A stretch of DNA of 64,000 bases from Brevundimonas sp. M20. GTDB lineage: Bacteria; Pseudomonadota; Alphaproteobacteria; Caulobacterales; Caulobacteraceae. Below, one piece after another: positions 27,469 through 36,944 of this stretch. The translations under genes were made by a program, and so were the position numbers. The stretch is from contig NZ_CP041243.1 in the NCBI RefSeq assembly GCF_006547065.1, positions 1-64,000 of the forward strand. Direction: 5' to 3'. The notes beneath the pieces were generated by a model that was given only the letters and a program-made list of their open reading frames with translations, made no database searches and was not told the DNA's origin. Numbering within the stretch: position 1 is the stretch's first letter; every line of letters starts with the position of its first letter.

Positions 27469-28662
27469 ATGACCAGCGCACCCTCCCGCACCCCGCTCGC
27501 CCTCTATGCCCTGACCGTCGGCGCCTTCGGCATCGGCGTCACCGAGTTCGTCATCATGGGCCTGCTGTTGCAGGTTTCCGGCGATCTGGGCGTCTCAGTC
27601 CCCGCCGCCGGCCTGCTGATGACCGGCTACGCGCTGGGCGTCTTCGTCGGTGCACCGCTTCTGACCATCGCCACCCGCACCCTGCCGAAGAAGACGACCC
27701 TTCTCGTCCTCATGGCCATCTTCACCCTCGGCAACCTCGCCTGTGCGCTGGCCCCCACCTATGAGCTGCTGATGGCGGCCCGCATCCTGACGGCGCTGGC
27801 CCACGGCACCTTCTTCGGCGTCGGAGCGGTGGTCGCCACCGGCCTTGTCGCGCCCGAGAAGAAGGCCTCGGCTATCGCCATCATGTTCACCGGCCTGACG
27901 TTGGCGACCCTGATGGGCGTCCCCTTCGGCGCCTGGCTGGGCCTGCATTTCGGCTGGCGCTCGACCTTCTGGGCGGTGACGGGCATGGGCCTTCTGGCCC
28001 TGCTGGTTCTCGCGCTGGCCGTACCCGCGGTGAAATCGACCGAGCCTCTGGGCCGCCTGCGCGACGAGTTCGCCGTGCTGAAACGCCCGCAGGTCCTGCT
28101 GGGTCTGGCCATGACGGTGCTGGGCTTCGGCGGCGTCTTCGCCATCTTCACCTACATCCAGCCGATCCTGACCGGGGTCTCCGGCTGGTCCGAGGCCGCC
28201 GTCTCGCCGATCCTTCTGGTCTTCGGCGCCGGTCTGGTCGGCGGCAACCTTCTGGGCGGCAAACTGGCCGACAAACGTCTGGCCCCGGCCCTGCTGGGCA
28301 CGCTTCTCGCCCTGACGGTGGTGATGTTCGCCTCGGGCTGGGCCTTCCATGACCGCTATGCGGCCGTCGCTGCGGCCTTCCTGCTCGGCGCCGCCGCCTT
28401 CGCCACCGTCGCCCCGCTGCAGATGCGGGTGCTGCAACAGGCGGGCGGCGCGGGTCAGGGTCTGGCCTCCAGCCTGAACATCGCCGCCTTCAACCTGGGC
28501 AACGCCTTCGGCGCCTGGCTGGGCGGCGCGGTGATCGCGGGCATCGGCATCAGCGCCGTGCCGATGATCTCGGCCGCCGTTCCTCTGGCCGCGCTCGTCC
28601 TGGCGGTCCTCAGTCTGTCGATGGAGAAGAAGGCCTCAGCCGAGGCCCTGCCTCAGGGCTGA
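27469..28662 (+). CDS. MFS transporter (AraJ/YdhP-type efflux)
   Basis: Twelve-helix inner-membrane transporter of 397 aa. The N-terminus LALYALTVGAFGIGVTEFVIMGLLLQVSGDLGVSVPAAGLLMTGYALGVFVGAP is typical of the AraJ/YdhP drug- and sugar-efflux group. LARRxxP-like loop motifs and APLQMRVLQQAG are also present. It is divergent from a LysR regulator, probably its controller. Stop codons overlap with the convergent response-regulator gene by 10 bp. Confidence 0.9.
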   Translation: MTSAPSRTPLALYALTVGAFGIGVTEFVIMGLLLQVSGDLGVSVPAAGLLMTGYALGVFVGAPLLTIATRTLPKKTTLLVLMAIFTLGNLACALAPTYELLMAARILTALAHGTFFGVGAVVATGLVAPEKKASAIAIMFTGLTLATLMGVPFGAWLGLHFGWRSTFWAVTGMGLLALLVLALAVPAVKSTEPLGRLRDEFAVLKRPQVLLGLAMTVLGFGGVFAIFTYIQPILTGVSGWSEAAVSPILLVFGAGLVGGNLLGGKLADKRLAPALLGTLLALTVVMFASGWAFHDRYAAVAAAFLLGAAAFATVAPLQMRVLQQAGGAGQGLASSLNIAAFNLGNAFGAWLGGAVIAGIGISAVPMISAAVPLAALVLAVLSLSMEKKASAEALPQG

Positions 28663-29339
28663 AGCCGGTACCCGCCCGCGTCGGTCAGGAGCAGGCGCGC
28701 CTGACCGGGCTCGGGCTCGATCTTCTGGCGCAGGCGATAGATGTGGGTTTCCAGCGTGTGGGTGGTGACCCCCGCGTTGTAGCCCCACACCTCGGTCAGC
28801 AGCTCCTCGCGCGACACGGCCTTGGCCCCGGCGCGATAGAGGTACTTCAGGATGTTGGTCTCTTTTTCCGTCAGCCGGACCTTCTTGCCCTTGTCGTCGA
28901 CCAGCACCTTGGAGGCCGGGCGGAATTCATAGGGGCCGATGCGGAAGACGGCGTCTTCCGACTGTTCGTGGCTGCGCAGATGGGCGCGGATGCGCGCCAG
29001 CAGGACCGCGAAGCGGAAGGGCTTGGTCACATAGTCGTTGGCCCCGGCTTCCAGCCCCAGCACCGTGTCGGAATCCGACGACTGGGCGGTCAGCATGATG
29101 ATCGGAGTGGAGACGCCGTCCTTGCGCAGCAGGCGGCAGGCCTCGCGCCCGTCCATGTCGGGCAGGTCGACGTCGAGCAGGATCAGATCGGCGCGAACCT
29201 CACGCCCCATCTTCACGCCTTCCGTGGCGGTCGAGGCCTGAACGGGGCGGAAGGCCTCATGCAGGGCCAACTGCTCCGCCAGCGCCTCGCGCAGGTCGTC
29301 GTCGTCGTCGATGATCAGGATCGTCTTGGGCGTCGGCAT
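28653..29339 (-). CDS. cenR: OmpR-family response regulator, CenR-like
   Basis: Two-component response regulator, 228 aa. The receiver has the acidic cluster IIDDDDD near residues 9-15, phosphoacceptor D56 in LILLDVDLPDMDG, and VTKPFRFAVLLARIRAHLRSHEQSED. The OmpR winged helix includes RLTEKETNILKYLYRAGAKAVSREELLTEVWGYN and GVTTHTLETHIYRLRQKIE. These phrases and the position near ntrZ and leuS match Caulobacter CenR, an essential envelope regulator. The start MPTPKTIL at 29339 was chosen because the receiver strand begins at once. The sensor kinase is not in the window. Confidence 0.85.
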   Translation of the reverse strand: MPTPKTILIIDDDDDLREALAEQLALHEAFRPVQASTATEGVKMGREVRADLILLDVDLPDMDGREACRLLRKDGVSTPIIMLTAQSSDSDTVLGLEAGANDYVTKPFRFAVLLARIRAHLRSHEQSEDAVFRIGPYEFRPASKVLVDDKGKKVRLTEKETNILKYLYRAGAKAVSREELLTEVWGYNAGVTTHTLETHIYRLRQKIEPEPGQARLLLTDAGGYRLQP

Positions 29340-29402
29340 GGGTGCAACAATGGAGAGAGCCGGTCCAAACGCCAAGGGCGCCGGTCCGTTGCGAGGTGTT
29401 TT

Positions 29403-30104
29403 TCAGTCCTTGGGGTGAATTTCAGCGGGTTTCCGGTCTCCGAACAGGGCCGATCCGACCCGCACATGGGTCGCGCCGAAGCGGATCGCGATCTCATAGT
29501 CGCCGCTCATGCCCATCGACAGCACCGTCAGCCCGTTCCGGCGGGCGATCTTGCGCAACAGGGCGAAATGCAGACCCGGCGCCTCATCCGCGGGCGGGAT
29601 GCACATCAGGCCCTCGACCGTCAGACCCACGGCGCGCGCCTGTGCGATCAAGGCGTCCGCCTCTTCGGGCAGAACGCCGGCCTTCTGCGGTTCCGCTCCT
29701 GTGTTCACCTGAACCAGAACCCGAAGGTCCCGAGCGGTCTTCACCGCCTCGGTGGCCAACACCTCGACCAGCTTCGGACGGTCCACCGTCTCGATCACAT
29801 CGAACAGGGCCACGGCGTCGGCGACCTTGTTGGTCTGCAAAGGTCCGATCAGGCGCAGCTCCAGCCCCGGCGTCCCGCGACGCGAGGTCCAGTGCGACCG
29901 CGCCTCCTGGACCCGGTTCTCGCCGAACACCCGCTGGTCGGCGGCCAGGGCCGCATCCAGCGCCTCGTCCGGCTGGGTCTTGGTCACGGCGACCAGCGTC
30001 ACCTCCGCCGCATCCCGCCCGGCGATGCGGCAGGCCCGGGCGATCTTGCGACGCACCGTCTCGAAGCTGGACGTGATGAGGAGATCGGGGGAAGAGGAGG
30101 TCAT
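29403..30104 (-). CDS. yggS: YggS/PROSC-type pyridoxal-phosphate homeostasis protein
   Basis: Cytoplasmic PLP-binding protein of 233 aa that buffers vitamin B6. VTLVAVTKTQP holds the PLP lysine; FGENRVQEA, LRLIGPLQTNK, VQVNTGAEPQKAGV, MCIPP and LSMGMSGDYEIAIRFGATHVRVGSALFG are family motifs. Its ATG at 30102-30104 shares the CATG tetramer with the divergent thiE-like gene, so the two start codons overlap on opposite strands. This leaves no intergenic DNA; promoters must lie inside the opposite gene. Confidence 0.94.
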   Translation of the reverse strand: MTSSSPDLLITSSFETVRRKIARACRIAGRDAAEVTLVAVTKTQPDEALDAALAADQRVFGENRVQEARSHWTSRRGTPGLELRLIGPLQTNKVADAVALFDVIETVDRPKLVEVLATEAVKTARDLRVLVQVNTGAEPQKAGVLPEEADALIAQARAVGLTVEGLMCIPPADEAPGLHFALLRKIARRNGLTVLSMGMSGDYEIAIRFGATHVRVGSALFGDRKPAEIHPKD

Positions 30105-30753
30105 GGACCGGTCGGATGCGGATACCCTGTGGCGGATCGCCGGCTGTCTAGCCCGTGACGCGGCCAAAGTCAGCCGGGCGACCGGCGCGCCGCGCCTCAA
30201 TCTGCCGCCCCTGCTGTTTTTCACCGACCCGGAACGGACGCCCAAGCCCTGGCGCGTGGCCGAGCGTCTGCCGGTCGGATCGGGCGTGGTCTTCCGTCAT
30301 TTCGGCGCGCCCGACGCGCTCCAGACCGCCCAAAGACTGCGTGACGCCACCCGCAGGCGCGACGGCCTGCTTCTGATCGGGCGGGATGCGGAACTGGCGG
30401 AAGCGGTCGCGGCGGACGGCGTTCACCTGCCCGAGGCCCTGATCGCGCGTGCCCCGGACCTCGCCGCCGCCCATCCGGGCTGGACGCTTACCGCCGCCTT
30501 CCACGCCCTGACGCCCCTGCCCGACCTGACCGGTCTGGACGCCCTTGTCGTCTCGCCGGTCTTTCCGGCGGGCGGGGCTTCGGGCGAAAAACCGCCTCTG
30601 GGCCTCGACCGGCTGACCGTCATCACCCGGACCAGCCTGCTTCCGATCTACGCCCTCGGCGGGATCGACGCGTCGAACGCCCCGGACCTCATCGGCTCGG
30701 GCGCGTGCGGAATAGCGGCGGTGGGATCGCTGCAGGCGGCCTTCGGGGCCTGA
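30103..30753 (+). CDS. Thiamine-phosphate synthase (ThiE/TenI)-like protein
   Basis: A 216-aa TIM-barrel protein of the thiamine-phosphate synthase family, which joins hydroxymethylpyrimidine-PP to thiazole phosphate. The N-terminus has LPPLLFFTDPERTPKPW; the barrel end reads LVVSPVFPAGGASGEKPPLGLDRL and IYALGGIDASNAPDLIGSGACGIAAVGSL. The usual GPIFxTxTK loop is altered to SPVFPAGGASGEK, so activity is uncertain. A strong AGGAGG ribosome site sits 5-10 nt before the ATG at 30103, inside yggS. Confidence 0.8.
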   Translation: MDRSDADTLWRIAGCLARDAAKVSRATGAPRLNLPPLLFFTDPERTPKPWRVAERLPVGSGVVFRHFGAPDALQTAQRLRDATRRRDGLLLIGRDAELAEAVAADGVHLPEALIARAPDLAAAHPGWTLTAAFHALTPLPDLTGLDALVVSPVFPAGGASGEKPPLGLDRLTVITRTSLLPIYALGGIDASNAPDLIGSGACGIAAVGSLQAAFGA

Positions 30754-31149
30754 TCAGAAGCGGAAGATCGATTCCAGACGGAAGCGCGCGGCCGGACGCT
30801 CACCTTGCGGCGCACGGGCGGGATCACGTTCCTGTTCGGCCAGTCCGGCTGAGGCGCCGACCCGCAAACGCGGGTTGACGCTGTAGTAGGCGCCGGCCTC
30901 GACGTCGCCGAGATTGTTCTCGCGACCGACGGGCTGGTTCAGGTTCAGGTCGAGGCCCCAGCGCCCGCGTTCGGTGAAGCGCAGACGACTTTGGCCCGCC
31001 GGCGCACTGGAGCGGGCGGCGTTGGCTTCGTTCAGGCTGACGGCGGGAGCGCGCGAACGCGACTGGGCGGTCTGGGCCGACGCGACGTCGGCGACAGCGA
31101 CGAGGGCAAGCCCCGCGACCAGTCCAGCGATGACGGCGCTCTTGCGCAT
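30754..31149 (-). CDS. ntrZ: NtrZ-like periplasmic regulatory protein
   Basis: A small (131 aa) secreted protein with signal peptide MRKSAVIAGLVAGLALVAVADVASA cut near residue 25. The mature part has RLRFTERGRWGLDLNLNQPVGRENNLGDVEAGAYYSVNPRLRVGASAGL and a C-terminal RFRLESIFRF, a short beta-rich pattern. In Caulobacter NtrZ, a periplasmic inhibitor of the NtrY kinase, lies just before this leuS region; that synteny is the main reason for the name. The frame is open far upstream; the start at 31149 gives the signal peptide. Confidence 0.8.
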   Translation of the reverse strand: MRKSAVIAGLVAGLALVAVADVASAQTAQSRSRAPAVSLNEANAARSSAPAGQSRLRFTERGRWGLDLNLNQPVGRENNLGDVEAGAYYSVNPRLRVGASAGLAEQERDPARAPQGERPAARFRLESIFRF

Positions 31150-31474
31150 GTCCTGCCCTTTCGTCGCGCCGGGCGTCCCGACGCGATCCATTGAACCCAA
31201 GTAAACCTTGCGCCCAAGTCCGGTCAACGGAACGGCGACGCTGAAGCTCTGTTCCTCGCGACTCGGGAAGACTCCTGTGGCGCGAGCGTCACGGCCCTTA
31301 CAGCCCCTGGGCGCCGGTTCGACACGAAGTGGCGCCGTATCCAACGTCTTCGCCTTGTCATCGCCCCTTTTGACCGTGTTATAGAGCCTCGCTTCGGTTC
31401 CGACCCGCGTTCGGGCGGTCCGGCGCGCGCGCCGGAAAGTCTGGCGTGCGTCCCGTTCGAATGGAGAACTCTCT
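31150..31474. other. Divergent intergenic region between ntrZ and the DUF3576 gene
   Basis: These 325 bp hold both promoters. The best candidate for the rightward gene is TTGTCA (31355-31360) and TTATAG (31379-31384), 18 bp apart, about 90 bp before the start codon. No repeat or RNA gene was seen. Confidence 0.4.
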
Positions 31475-31933
31475 ATGGTGCTGGTTCGCGGCGCAGCGGT
31501 CGCCCTGATCGCTTCCGGTCTGATGCTCGGCGCGTGCAGCTCGCTTCCGAGACTGCCGGGCACCGCCCCGTCCGAAGGCTCCGCCACGGCTCGCACCGCC
31601 GCCCAGACGGGCATCGGCGTGAACGCCTATCTGTGGCGCGCCACCCTGGACACCTTCGCCTTCATGCCGCTGGCCAACGCCGATCCGTGGGGCGGGGTGA
31701 TCAACTACGACTGGTTCACTGATCCGCAGACCCCGAACGAGCGCTTCAAGGCGACCGTCTTCATTCTTGACACCCGCCTTCGCGCCGACGCCCTGAACGT
31801 GACCATCACCAAGGAAGTCCGCGGCGCGGACGGCCAGTGGGTCAGCGCTCCGGTCGCCGCCCAGACGGAAACCGATCTGGAAAACGCGATTCTGACCAAG
31901 GCGCGTCAGCTCAATCTGCAGAACGCCGGCTAA
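31475..31933 (+). CDS. DUF3576 lipoprotein
   Basis: A 152-aa predicted lipoprotein with lipobox LGAC (Cys 21). The mature region IGVNAYLWRATLDTFAFMPLANADPWGGVINYDWFTDP and the terminal LENAILTKARQLNLQ are the DUF3576 signature, found across alphaproteobacteria next to leuS, lptE and holA. That position suggests an outer-membrane assembly role, but none is established. It starts the leuS operon or sits 65 bp ahead of it. Confidence 0.92.
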   Translation: MVLVRGAAVALIASGLMLGACSSLPRLPGTAPSEGSATARTAAQTGIGVNAYLWRATLDTFAFMPLANADPWGGVINYDWFTDPQTPNERFKATVFILDTRLRADALNVTITKEVRGADGQWVSAPVAAQTETDLENAILTKARQLNLQNAG

Positions 31934-31998
31934 GCCTCTTTTTACGACCACAGCCTCCTTCAGGCGCGCCCTCAAGGAGCGATGCCTGAAGGATTCCC

Positions 31999-34602
31999 GT
32001 GGCCCGCTACGAGCCCAAGACCGCCGAACCCCGCCAACAGGCCCGCTGGGCGGCCGCTGACGCCTTCCGCACGCCGACCGAAGGCACGGGAAAGCCGAAA
32101 TACTACGTGCTGGAGATGTTCCCCTATCCGTCGGGCAACATCCATATGGGCCACGCCCGCAACTACGTCATGGGCGACGTGGTGGCCCGTTCCAAGCGCG
32201 CTCAAGGCTTTGACGTCCTGCATCCGATGGGCTGGGACGCCTTCGGCCTGCCCGCCGAGAACGCCGCCATCGAGCGCGGCATCCATCCCGGCGACTGGAC
32301 CTGGTCCAACATCGCCAACATGCGCGACCAGCTGAAGCTGCTGGGCCTGTCGCTCGACTGGAGCCGCGAGTTCGCCACCTGCGACCCGGCCTACTACGGC
32401 AAGCAGCAGGCGTGGTTCCTGGAGCTGTTCAAGCGCGGCCTCGTCTATCGCAAGGACTCGGTCGTCAACTGGGATCCGGTCGACAACACCGTTCTGGCCA
32501 ATGAGCAGGTCGTGGACGGCCGCGGCTGGCGCTCGGGCGCACCTGTCGAGAAGCGCAAGCTGAACCAGTGGTTCCTGCGCATCACCGACTACGCGGACGA
32601 CCTGATCGAGGGCCTGAAAGAGCTGGAAGGCCGCTGGCCCGAGAAGGTTCGCCTGATGCAGGAGAACTGGATCGGCAAGAGCCGGGGCGCGACCCTGTGG
32701 TGGAACATCGTCGAGGCGCCGGCCTTCCTGCCCGCCTCGCCGGAAGGCGAACCCAACCACGCCCGCGATCCGATCGAGGTCTACACCACCCGCCCCGATA
32801 CCCTGTTCGGAGCGAGCTTCCTCGCCCTGTCGGCTGACCATCCGCTGACCAGGGCCATCGCGGAACACCGGCCGGAGGTTCAGGCCTTCATCGAGACCTG
32901 CGCCCGCTCGGGCACCAGCGAGGCCGATATCGAGAAGGCCGAGAAGCTGGGCGTCGATCTGGGAATCCGGGTCCAGCACCCGTTCGACCCGGAACGCACC
33001 GTGCCGGTCTGGGCCGCCAACTTCGTCCTGTTGACCTACGGCTCGGGCGCCATTTTCGGCTGCCCGGCCCACGACCAGCGCGACTTTGAATTCGCCACCA
33101 AATACAGCCTGCCCATCGTCCCGGTCGTGAGACCCGAAGGCGCGGGTGACGACTTCACCGTCGGCGACGAGGCCTATACCGGTCCGGGCGCCATCTTCCA
33201 TTCGGACTTCCTGAACGGCTTGGACGTCGAGGCCGCCAAGGCCGAGGCCATCACCCGTCTGGAAGCCGCGGGTCAGGGCAAGGGCGCGACCATCTATCGC
33301 CTGCGCGACTGGGGCATCAGCCGCCAGCGCTACTGGGGATGTCCCATCCCCGTGATACACTGCGACCGCTGTGGCGCGGTCCCGGCCGCCGAGCTTCCGG
33401 TCGAACTGCCGAAGGATGTGACCTTCGACACCCCCGGCAATCCGCTGGATCGTCACCCGACCTGGAAACACGTCAAATGCCCGTCGTGTCACGGTGATGC
33501 GACCCGCGAAACCGACACCCTGGATACCTTCGTGGACTCCAGCTGGTATTTCGCACGCTTCACCGATCCGACCGCGGCCGAACCGATCTCGCAGAGCGCG
33601 GCCGACCACTGGCTGCCCGTGGATCAGTACATCGGCGGCGTCGAGCACGCGGTCCTGCACCTGCTCTACGCCCGCTTCATCAGCCGCGCCCTGTCGGACG
33701 CGGGCCTGATGACGGTCAAGGAGCCCTTCGCCGGCCTGTTCACCCAGGGGATGGTGGTCCACGAGACCTATTCCGACGGCGTGGACGGTGTCGGGAAGCC
33801 GCTCTGGGTCGAGCCCACCGATGTTCATATCGAGACCGTGGACGGCAAACGCGTCGCCACCCGACTGTCGAACGGCGCCGTCCTGACCATCGGCGACATC
33901 GAGAAGATGTCCAAGTCGAAGAAGAACGTCGTCGCCCCGCAGGAGATCGTCGACACCTACGGCGTGGACGCCGGTCGTCTGTTCGTCCTGTCGGACAGCC
34001 CGCCCGAGCGGGACGTGCAATGGACGCCCGGCGGCGTCGAGGGCGCCAGCCGTTTCGTCCAGCGCGTCTGGGCCGAGGTCGACGGCTATGACCCCGCCTT
34101 CGCCGGAGAGGCCGACGCCAACGCGTCCCTGCTGCGTGAGACTCACAAGGCCATCAAGGCGGTCAGCGAGGGCATCACCGGCTTCCGCTTCAACTCGGCC
34201 ATCGCCAAGCTCTATGCCTTCGTCGCCACCGTGCGGGACCACCCAAAGGCCGGCGGCGACGCCCGGCGTCAGGCCCTGTCGGCCCTGCTGCGTCTGGTCG
34301 CGCCCTTCACGCCGCACCTGGCCGAGGAAGGCTGGACGCGGCTGGGCGAAGAGGGGATGATCCTGAACGCGCCCTGGCCGGAGTATGATCCGGCGCTGGC
34401 GGCTGACGACGAGGTCATTCTGCCCATCCAGGTCAACGGCAAGCGTCGCGGCGAGATCCGCGTCGCCCGGGGTCTGGAGCCGGCGGAAGTCGAAGCCCTC
34501 GTCCTGGCCGATCCGGACGTTCAGGCGCGGCTGGAGGGTCTGACGGTGAAGAAGATCGTCGTGGTCAAGGACCGCATCGTCAACGTCGTGGTGGCCGGAT
34601 GA
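31999..34602 (+). CDS. leuS: Leucyl-tRNA synthetase
   Basis: Charges tRNA(Leu) with leucine and edits errors. The 867-aa class I synthetase has the HIGH-type motif [11 protein letters not shown] at about residues 46-56, an editing (CP1) domain with [17 protein letters not shown], and KMSKSKKN with K636-S640. The GTG start at 31999 gives [17 protein letters not shown], the normal N-terminus. Its stop overlaps the lptE start (ATGA). Confidence 0.98.
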   Translation: MARYEPKTAEPRQQARWAAADAFRTPTEGTGKPKYYVLEMFPYPSGNIHMGHARNYVMGDVVARSKRAQGFDVLHPMGWDAFGLPAENAAIERGIHPGDWTWSNIANMRDQLKLLGLSLDWSREFATCDPAYYGKQQAWFLELFKRGLVYRKDSVVNWDPVDNTVLANEQVVDGRGWRSGAPVEKRKLNQWFLRITDYADDLIEGLKELEGRWPEKVRLMQENWIGKSRGATLWWNIVEAPAFLPASPEGEPNHARDPIEVYTTRPDTLFGASFLALSADHPLTRAIAEHRPEVQAFIETCARSGTSEADIEKAEKLGVDLGIRVQHPFDPERTVPVWAANFVLLTYGSGAIFGCPAHDQRDFEFATKYSLPIVPVVRPEGAGDDFTVGDEAYTGPGAIFHSDFLNGLDVEAAKAEAITRLEAAGQGKGATIYRLRDWGISRQRYWGCPIPVIHCDRCGAVPAAELPVELPKDVTFDTPGNPLDRHPTWKHVKCPSCHGDATRETDTLDTFVDSSWYFARFTDPTAAEPISQSAADHWLPVDQYIGGVEHAVLHLLYARFISRALSDAGLMTVKEPFAGLFTQGMVVHETYSDGVDGVGKPLWVEPTDVHIETVDGKRVATRLSNGAVLTIGDIEKMSKSKKNVVAPQEIVDTYGVDAGRLFVLSDSPPERDVQWTPGGVEGASRFVQRVWAEVDGYDPAFAGEADANASLLRETHKAIKAVSEGITGFRFNSAIAKLYAFVATVRDHPKAGGDARRQALSALLRLVAPFTPHLAEEGWTRLGEEGMILNAPWPEYDPALAADDEVILPIQVNGKRRGEIRVARGLEPAEVEALVLADPDVQARLEGLTVKKIVVVKDRIVNVVVAG

Positions 34603-35087
34603 GAGCCCGTCTCCTCGCCCTCGCGCTCGGCCTTGTCTCGCTGACGGGACTGTCCGCCTGCGGCTTCACCCCGCTGTACGCCAGCGGGGCCGCGGGAACG
34701 TCCCTGTCGCGCATCGCCGTGACCACACAGGACGATCGCCTCGGCTATCGGGTCCGCGAGCAGCTTGAGGATGCGCTGGGCCGTGACGGCTCGCAGCCGC
34801 CCCTGTGGCGTCTGGAGACCGCGATCGTGCAGTCGCGCCGTCCTCTAGGTCGCCGGATCGACGACACCGCCACCCGGTACGAGCTGACCGTGCGCGGCAG
34901 CTGGACCCTGACCCCGACCACGGGCGGCGATCCCGTCACCGGCGTCGAGACCGTCACCACCACCTATGCCGCCGCTGACCAGCCCTACGCCGCCATCGCC
35001 GCCCAGCAGGACGGTGAGGAACGCGCCGCGGCCGAACTGGCGCGGCTGATCCGTCTCGAGCTCCTCCGGACCCTGTCCAACCCGTGA
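34599..35087 (+). CDS. lptE: LPS-assembly lipoprotein LptE
   Basis: Outer-membrane lipoprotein that plugs the LptD channel. The 162-aa chain has lipobox LSAC (Cys 21), then [13 protein letters not shown], the typical 'CGFxPLY' LptE start, and a C-terminal helix [18 protein letters not shown]. It is translationally coupled to leuS upstream and holA downstream, the normal alphaproteobacterial order. Confidence 0.93.
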   Translation: MRARLLALALGLVSLTGLSACGFTPLYASGAAGTSLSRIAVTTQDDRLGYRVREQLEDALGRDGSQPPLWRLETAIVQSRRPLGRRIDDTATRYELTVRGSWTLTPTTGGDPVTGVETVTTTYAAADQPYAAIAAQQDGEERAAAELARLIRLELLRTLSNP

Positions 35088-36136
35088 TTCTGGCGAAACG
35101 GCCCGAGGTCGACCGCTTTCTCAGGGCCCCGGACAGGGGCGTCCGGGCCGCCGTGATCCACGGCAAGGACCGTTCCGGCGTCGCTGAGCGGGCCGAGATT
35201 TTGTGCAAGACGATCACCCCGGACCTGAACGACCCGTTCAACGTCACGCTTCTGACCGACAGCGACATCGACGGTGACGAAACGAAGCTGGATGAGGCCC
35301 TGACCGCGCTCAGTATGATCGGCGGCCGTCGTCTGGTGCGCGTGCGCCTGTCGAACGAGAAGGCGTCCATCGACAAGATGCTCGCCGCGGCGCTCAAGAG
35401 CCACGCCGCCGGTGACTTCAACCCCGACTGTATGCTGGTCATCGAGGCCGGGGCGCTGGGGCGGGACTCCGCCCTGCGCAAGGCCGCCGAGGCCGACAAG
35501 GCCGCCGTCGGCATCGCCTGCTATGAGGACGAGACGGGCGACGTGGCCCGCATGACGCGCGAGGCCTTGGCCGGAGACAAGGTCGGGCTGACGCAGGACG
35601 CCCTGGATCGCTTCGTCTCCCGCCTGCCCCGCGAGCGCGGTCTGATGCGACAGGAGATCGAGCGCCTGATCCTCTACATCGGCCCGGGCAGCGGCCGGAC
35701 CATCGACGCGGCCGAGCTGGAGCTGCATCTGGGCGTCGAGCCTGACGCCTCCCTTCAGGACGCCGCCCTTCAGGCCTTCGGCGGTCGTCCCGGTCCCGCA
35801 CAGTCCGGCCTTCGCCGCGCGTTCGCCGAGGGCGAAAGCCCTGTCATGGCCGTGAGACAAGCCTCGATTCATCTCGGGAAACTGAGGCGGATCAACATCC
35901 TGCAAGGCAACGGAGCCAACGCCAAGGAGGCCGCCAAGGCTGCCGGTGTGTTCTGGAAGCAGGAGGCGGAGATGCTCCGTCAGGCGCGCAGCTGGCGTCT
36001 GGAGGACCTCGACAAGGTTCTGGACAGCGTCAACGCCGCCGACATTGCTACCAAGACCACGGGCTCTCCGGACCAGCTGATCGCGGAGCGTCTGTTGCTC
36101 GAGATTTCCGCCCGGGCGCGTCGTCTGGGGCTCTAG
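35084..36136 (+). CDS. holA: DNA polymerase III delta subunit
   Basis: Clamp-loader wrench that opens the beta clamp. The 350-aa protein starts GTG at 35084, overlapping the lptE stop, with [29 protein letters not shown]. Further matches are DRFVSRLPRERGLMRQEIERLILYIG and the terminal IAERLLLEISARARRLGL. This gene order (leuS-lptE-holA) is conserved in related bacteria. The stop overlaps the convergent small gene by 4 bp. Confidence 0.94.
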   Translation: MILAKRPEVDRFLRAPDRGVRAAVIHGKDRSGVAERAEILCKTITPDLNDPFNVTLLTDSDIDGDETKLDEALTALSMIGGRRLVRVRLSNEKASIDKMLAAALKSHAAGDFNPDCMLVIEAGALGRDSALRKAAEADKAAVGIACYEDETGDVARMTREALAGDKVGLTQDALDRFVSRLPRERGLMRQEIERLILYIGPGSGRTIDAAELELHLGVEPDASLQDAALQAFGGRPGPAQSGLRRAFAEGESPVMAVRQASIHLGKLRRINILQGNGANAKEAAKAAGVFWKQEAEMLRQARSWRLEDLDKVLDSVNAADIATKTTGSPDQLIAERLLLEISARARRLGL

Positions 36137-36321
36137 CCCCGCTTGGACGCCCTGCGGAACGCCGGCTTGTTGGCCGAGGCGCTCTGGTGCGCGCTGAGCT
36201 TTTCGGCGTGCTGGGCGGGCTTGAAACCGCCGCTGGCGGACGGCTTTCCGCCCCCAGCCTTCTTGGCGGCCAGCGCCTTCTTCATCGCTTCAGCGGTCGG
36301 ATTGCTCGGCTTGTCGGTCAT
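36133..36321 (-). CDS. Small basic conserved protein
   Basis: A 62-aa Lys/Ala/Gly-rich protein (TAEAMKKALAAKKAGGGKPS, ending FRRASKRG). Its start (36321) overlaps the methyltransferase stop by 4 bp and its stop overlaps the holA stop by 4 bp. The tight coupling supports a real gene. The pattern resembles short 'hypothetical' proteins seen near parB in relatives; a nucleic-acid-binding role would be only a guess. Confidence 0.72.
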   Translation of the reverse strand: MTDKPSNPTAEAMKKALAAKKAGGGKPSASGGFKPAQHAEKLSAHQSASANKPAFRRASKRG

Positions 36322-36938
36322 TCGTCCATCCTGCCACCGGCGCGCCGGGCAAGCCAGACATTGGCGCCGCCGCAATCCGGATCATTCTCGACCTGGGCCA
36401 GAACCTCGAAACCGATCGCCTCCAGCCCGGTGCGGTACGCCGCCGTCGACAGACTGCCGTGGTACAGCGGCTCTCCGCGCCACTCACCGACGGTGTCACC
36501 CTCCTCCGTCCCGCTGGTGAACATCAGGACGCCGCCCGGCTTCAGATGCCGGGCATAGACCCAGAACATCTCGCGCTGGGCCTCCGGGTCGAGGTGGAAG
36601 ACGCTGTGCCAGGCGATCAGGCCGTCAAATCGACGCCCCAGAGCCAGACCGCGCATGTCCGCGACGATCCAGTCCTGCTCCGGGAAGCGCCGACGGCAAA
36701 GGTCGATCAGGCCCGGCGCCGCATCCACGCCCGTCACCCTCAGATTCTGCTCGATCAGATAGCGGGCGATGGGCTCGCCAGAGCCACAGCCGAGATCGAG
36801 AATATGTCCCCCGATCGGGATACGATCCAGAAACCGGTCGAGCCACGGCTTTTCGAACAGGGACCGGCCCCGATCCGCATCCCAGTCCGCGGCCCGGCGG
36901 CTGTAGAGATCAACGACCTCGTCCGCCGGCCCCGGCAT
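36318..36938 (-). CDS. Class I SAM-dependent methyltransferase
   Basis: A 206-aa methyltransferase with motif I HILDLGCGSGEPIARYL near residues 44-60 and DAAPGLIDLCRRRFP after it. The post-motif region has LKPGGVLMFTSGTEEGD. Substrate unknown. It ends 4 bp into the small basic gene and begins 6 bp after the parB stop, so it may share the parAB transcript. Confidence 0.88.
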   Translation of the reverse strand: MPGPADEVVDLYSRRAADWDADRGRSLFEKPWLDRFLDRIPIGGHILDLGCGSGEPIARYLIEQNLRVTGVDAAPGLIDLCRRRFPEQDWIVADMRGLALGRRFDGLIAWHSVFHLDPEAQREMFWVYARHLKPGGVLMFTSGTEEGDTVGEWRGEPLYHGSLSTAAYRTGLEAIGFEVLAQVENDPDCGGANVWLARRAGGRMDE

Positions 36939-36944
36939 AGCCGC

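Noticed and set aside
31972..34317. Long antisense frame over leuS (781 codons); similar ones over ftsK, purH, argG and btuB
   Set aside because: They mirror strongly coding genes, have no ribosome site or known motif, and show the composition of reversed GC-rich codons.
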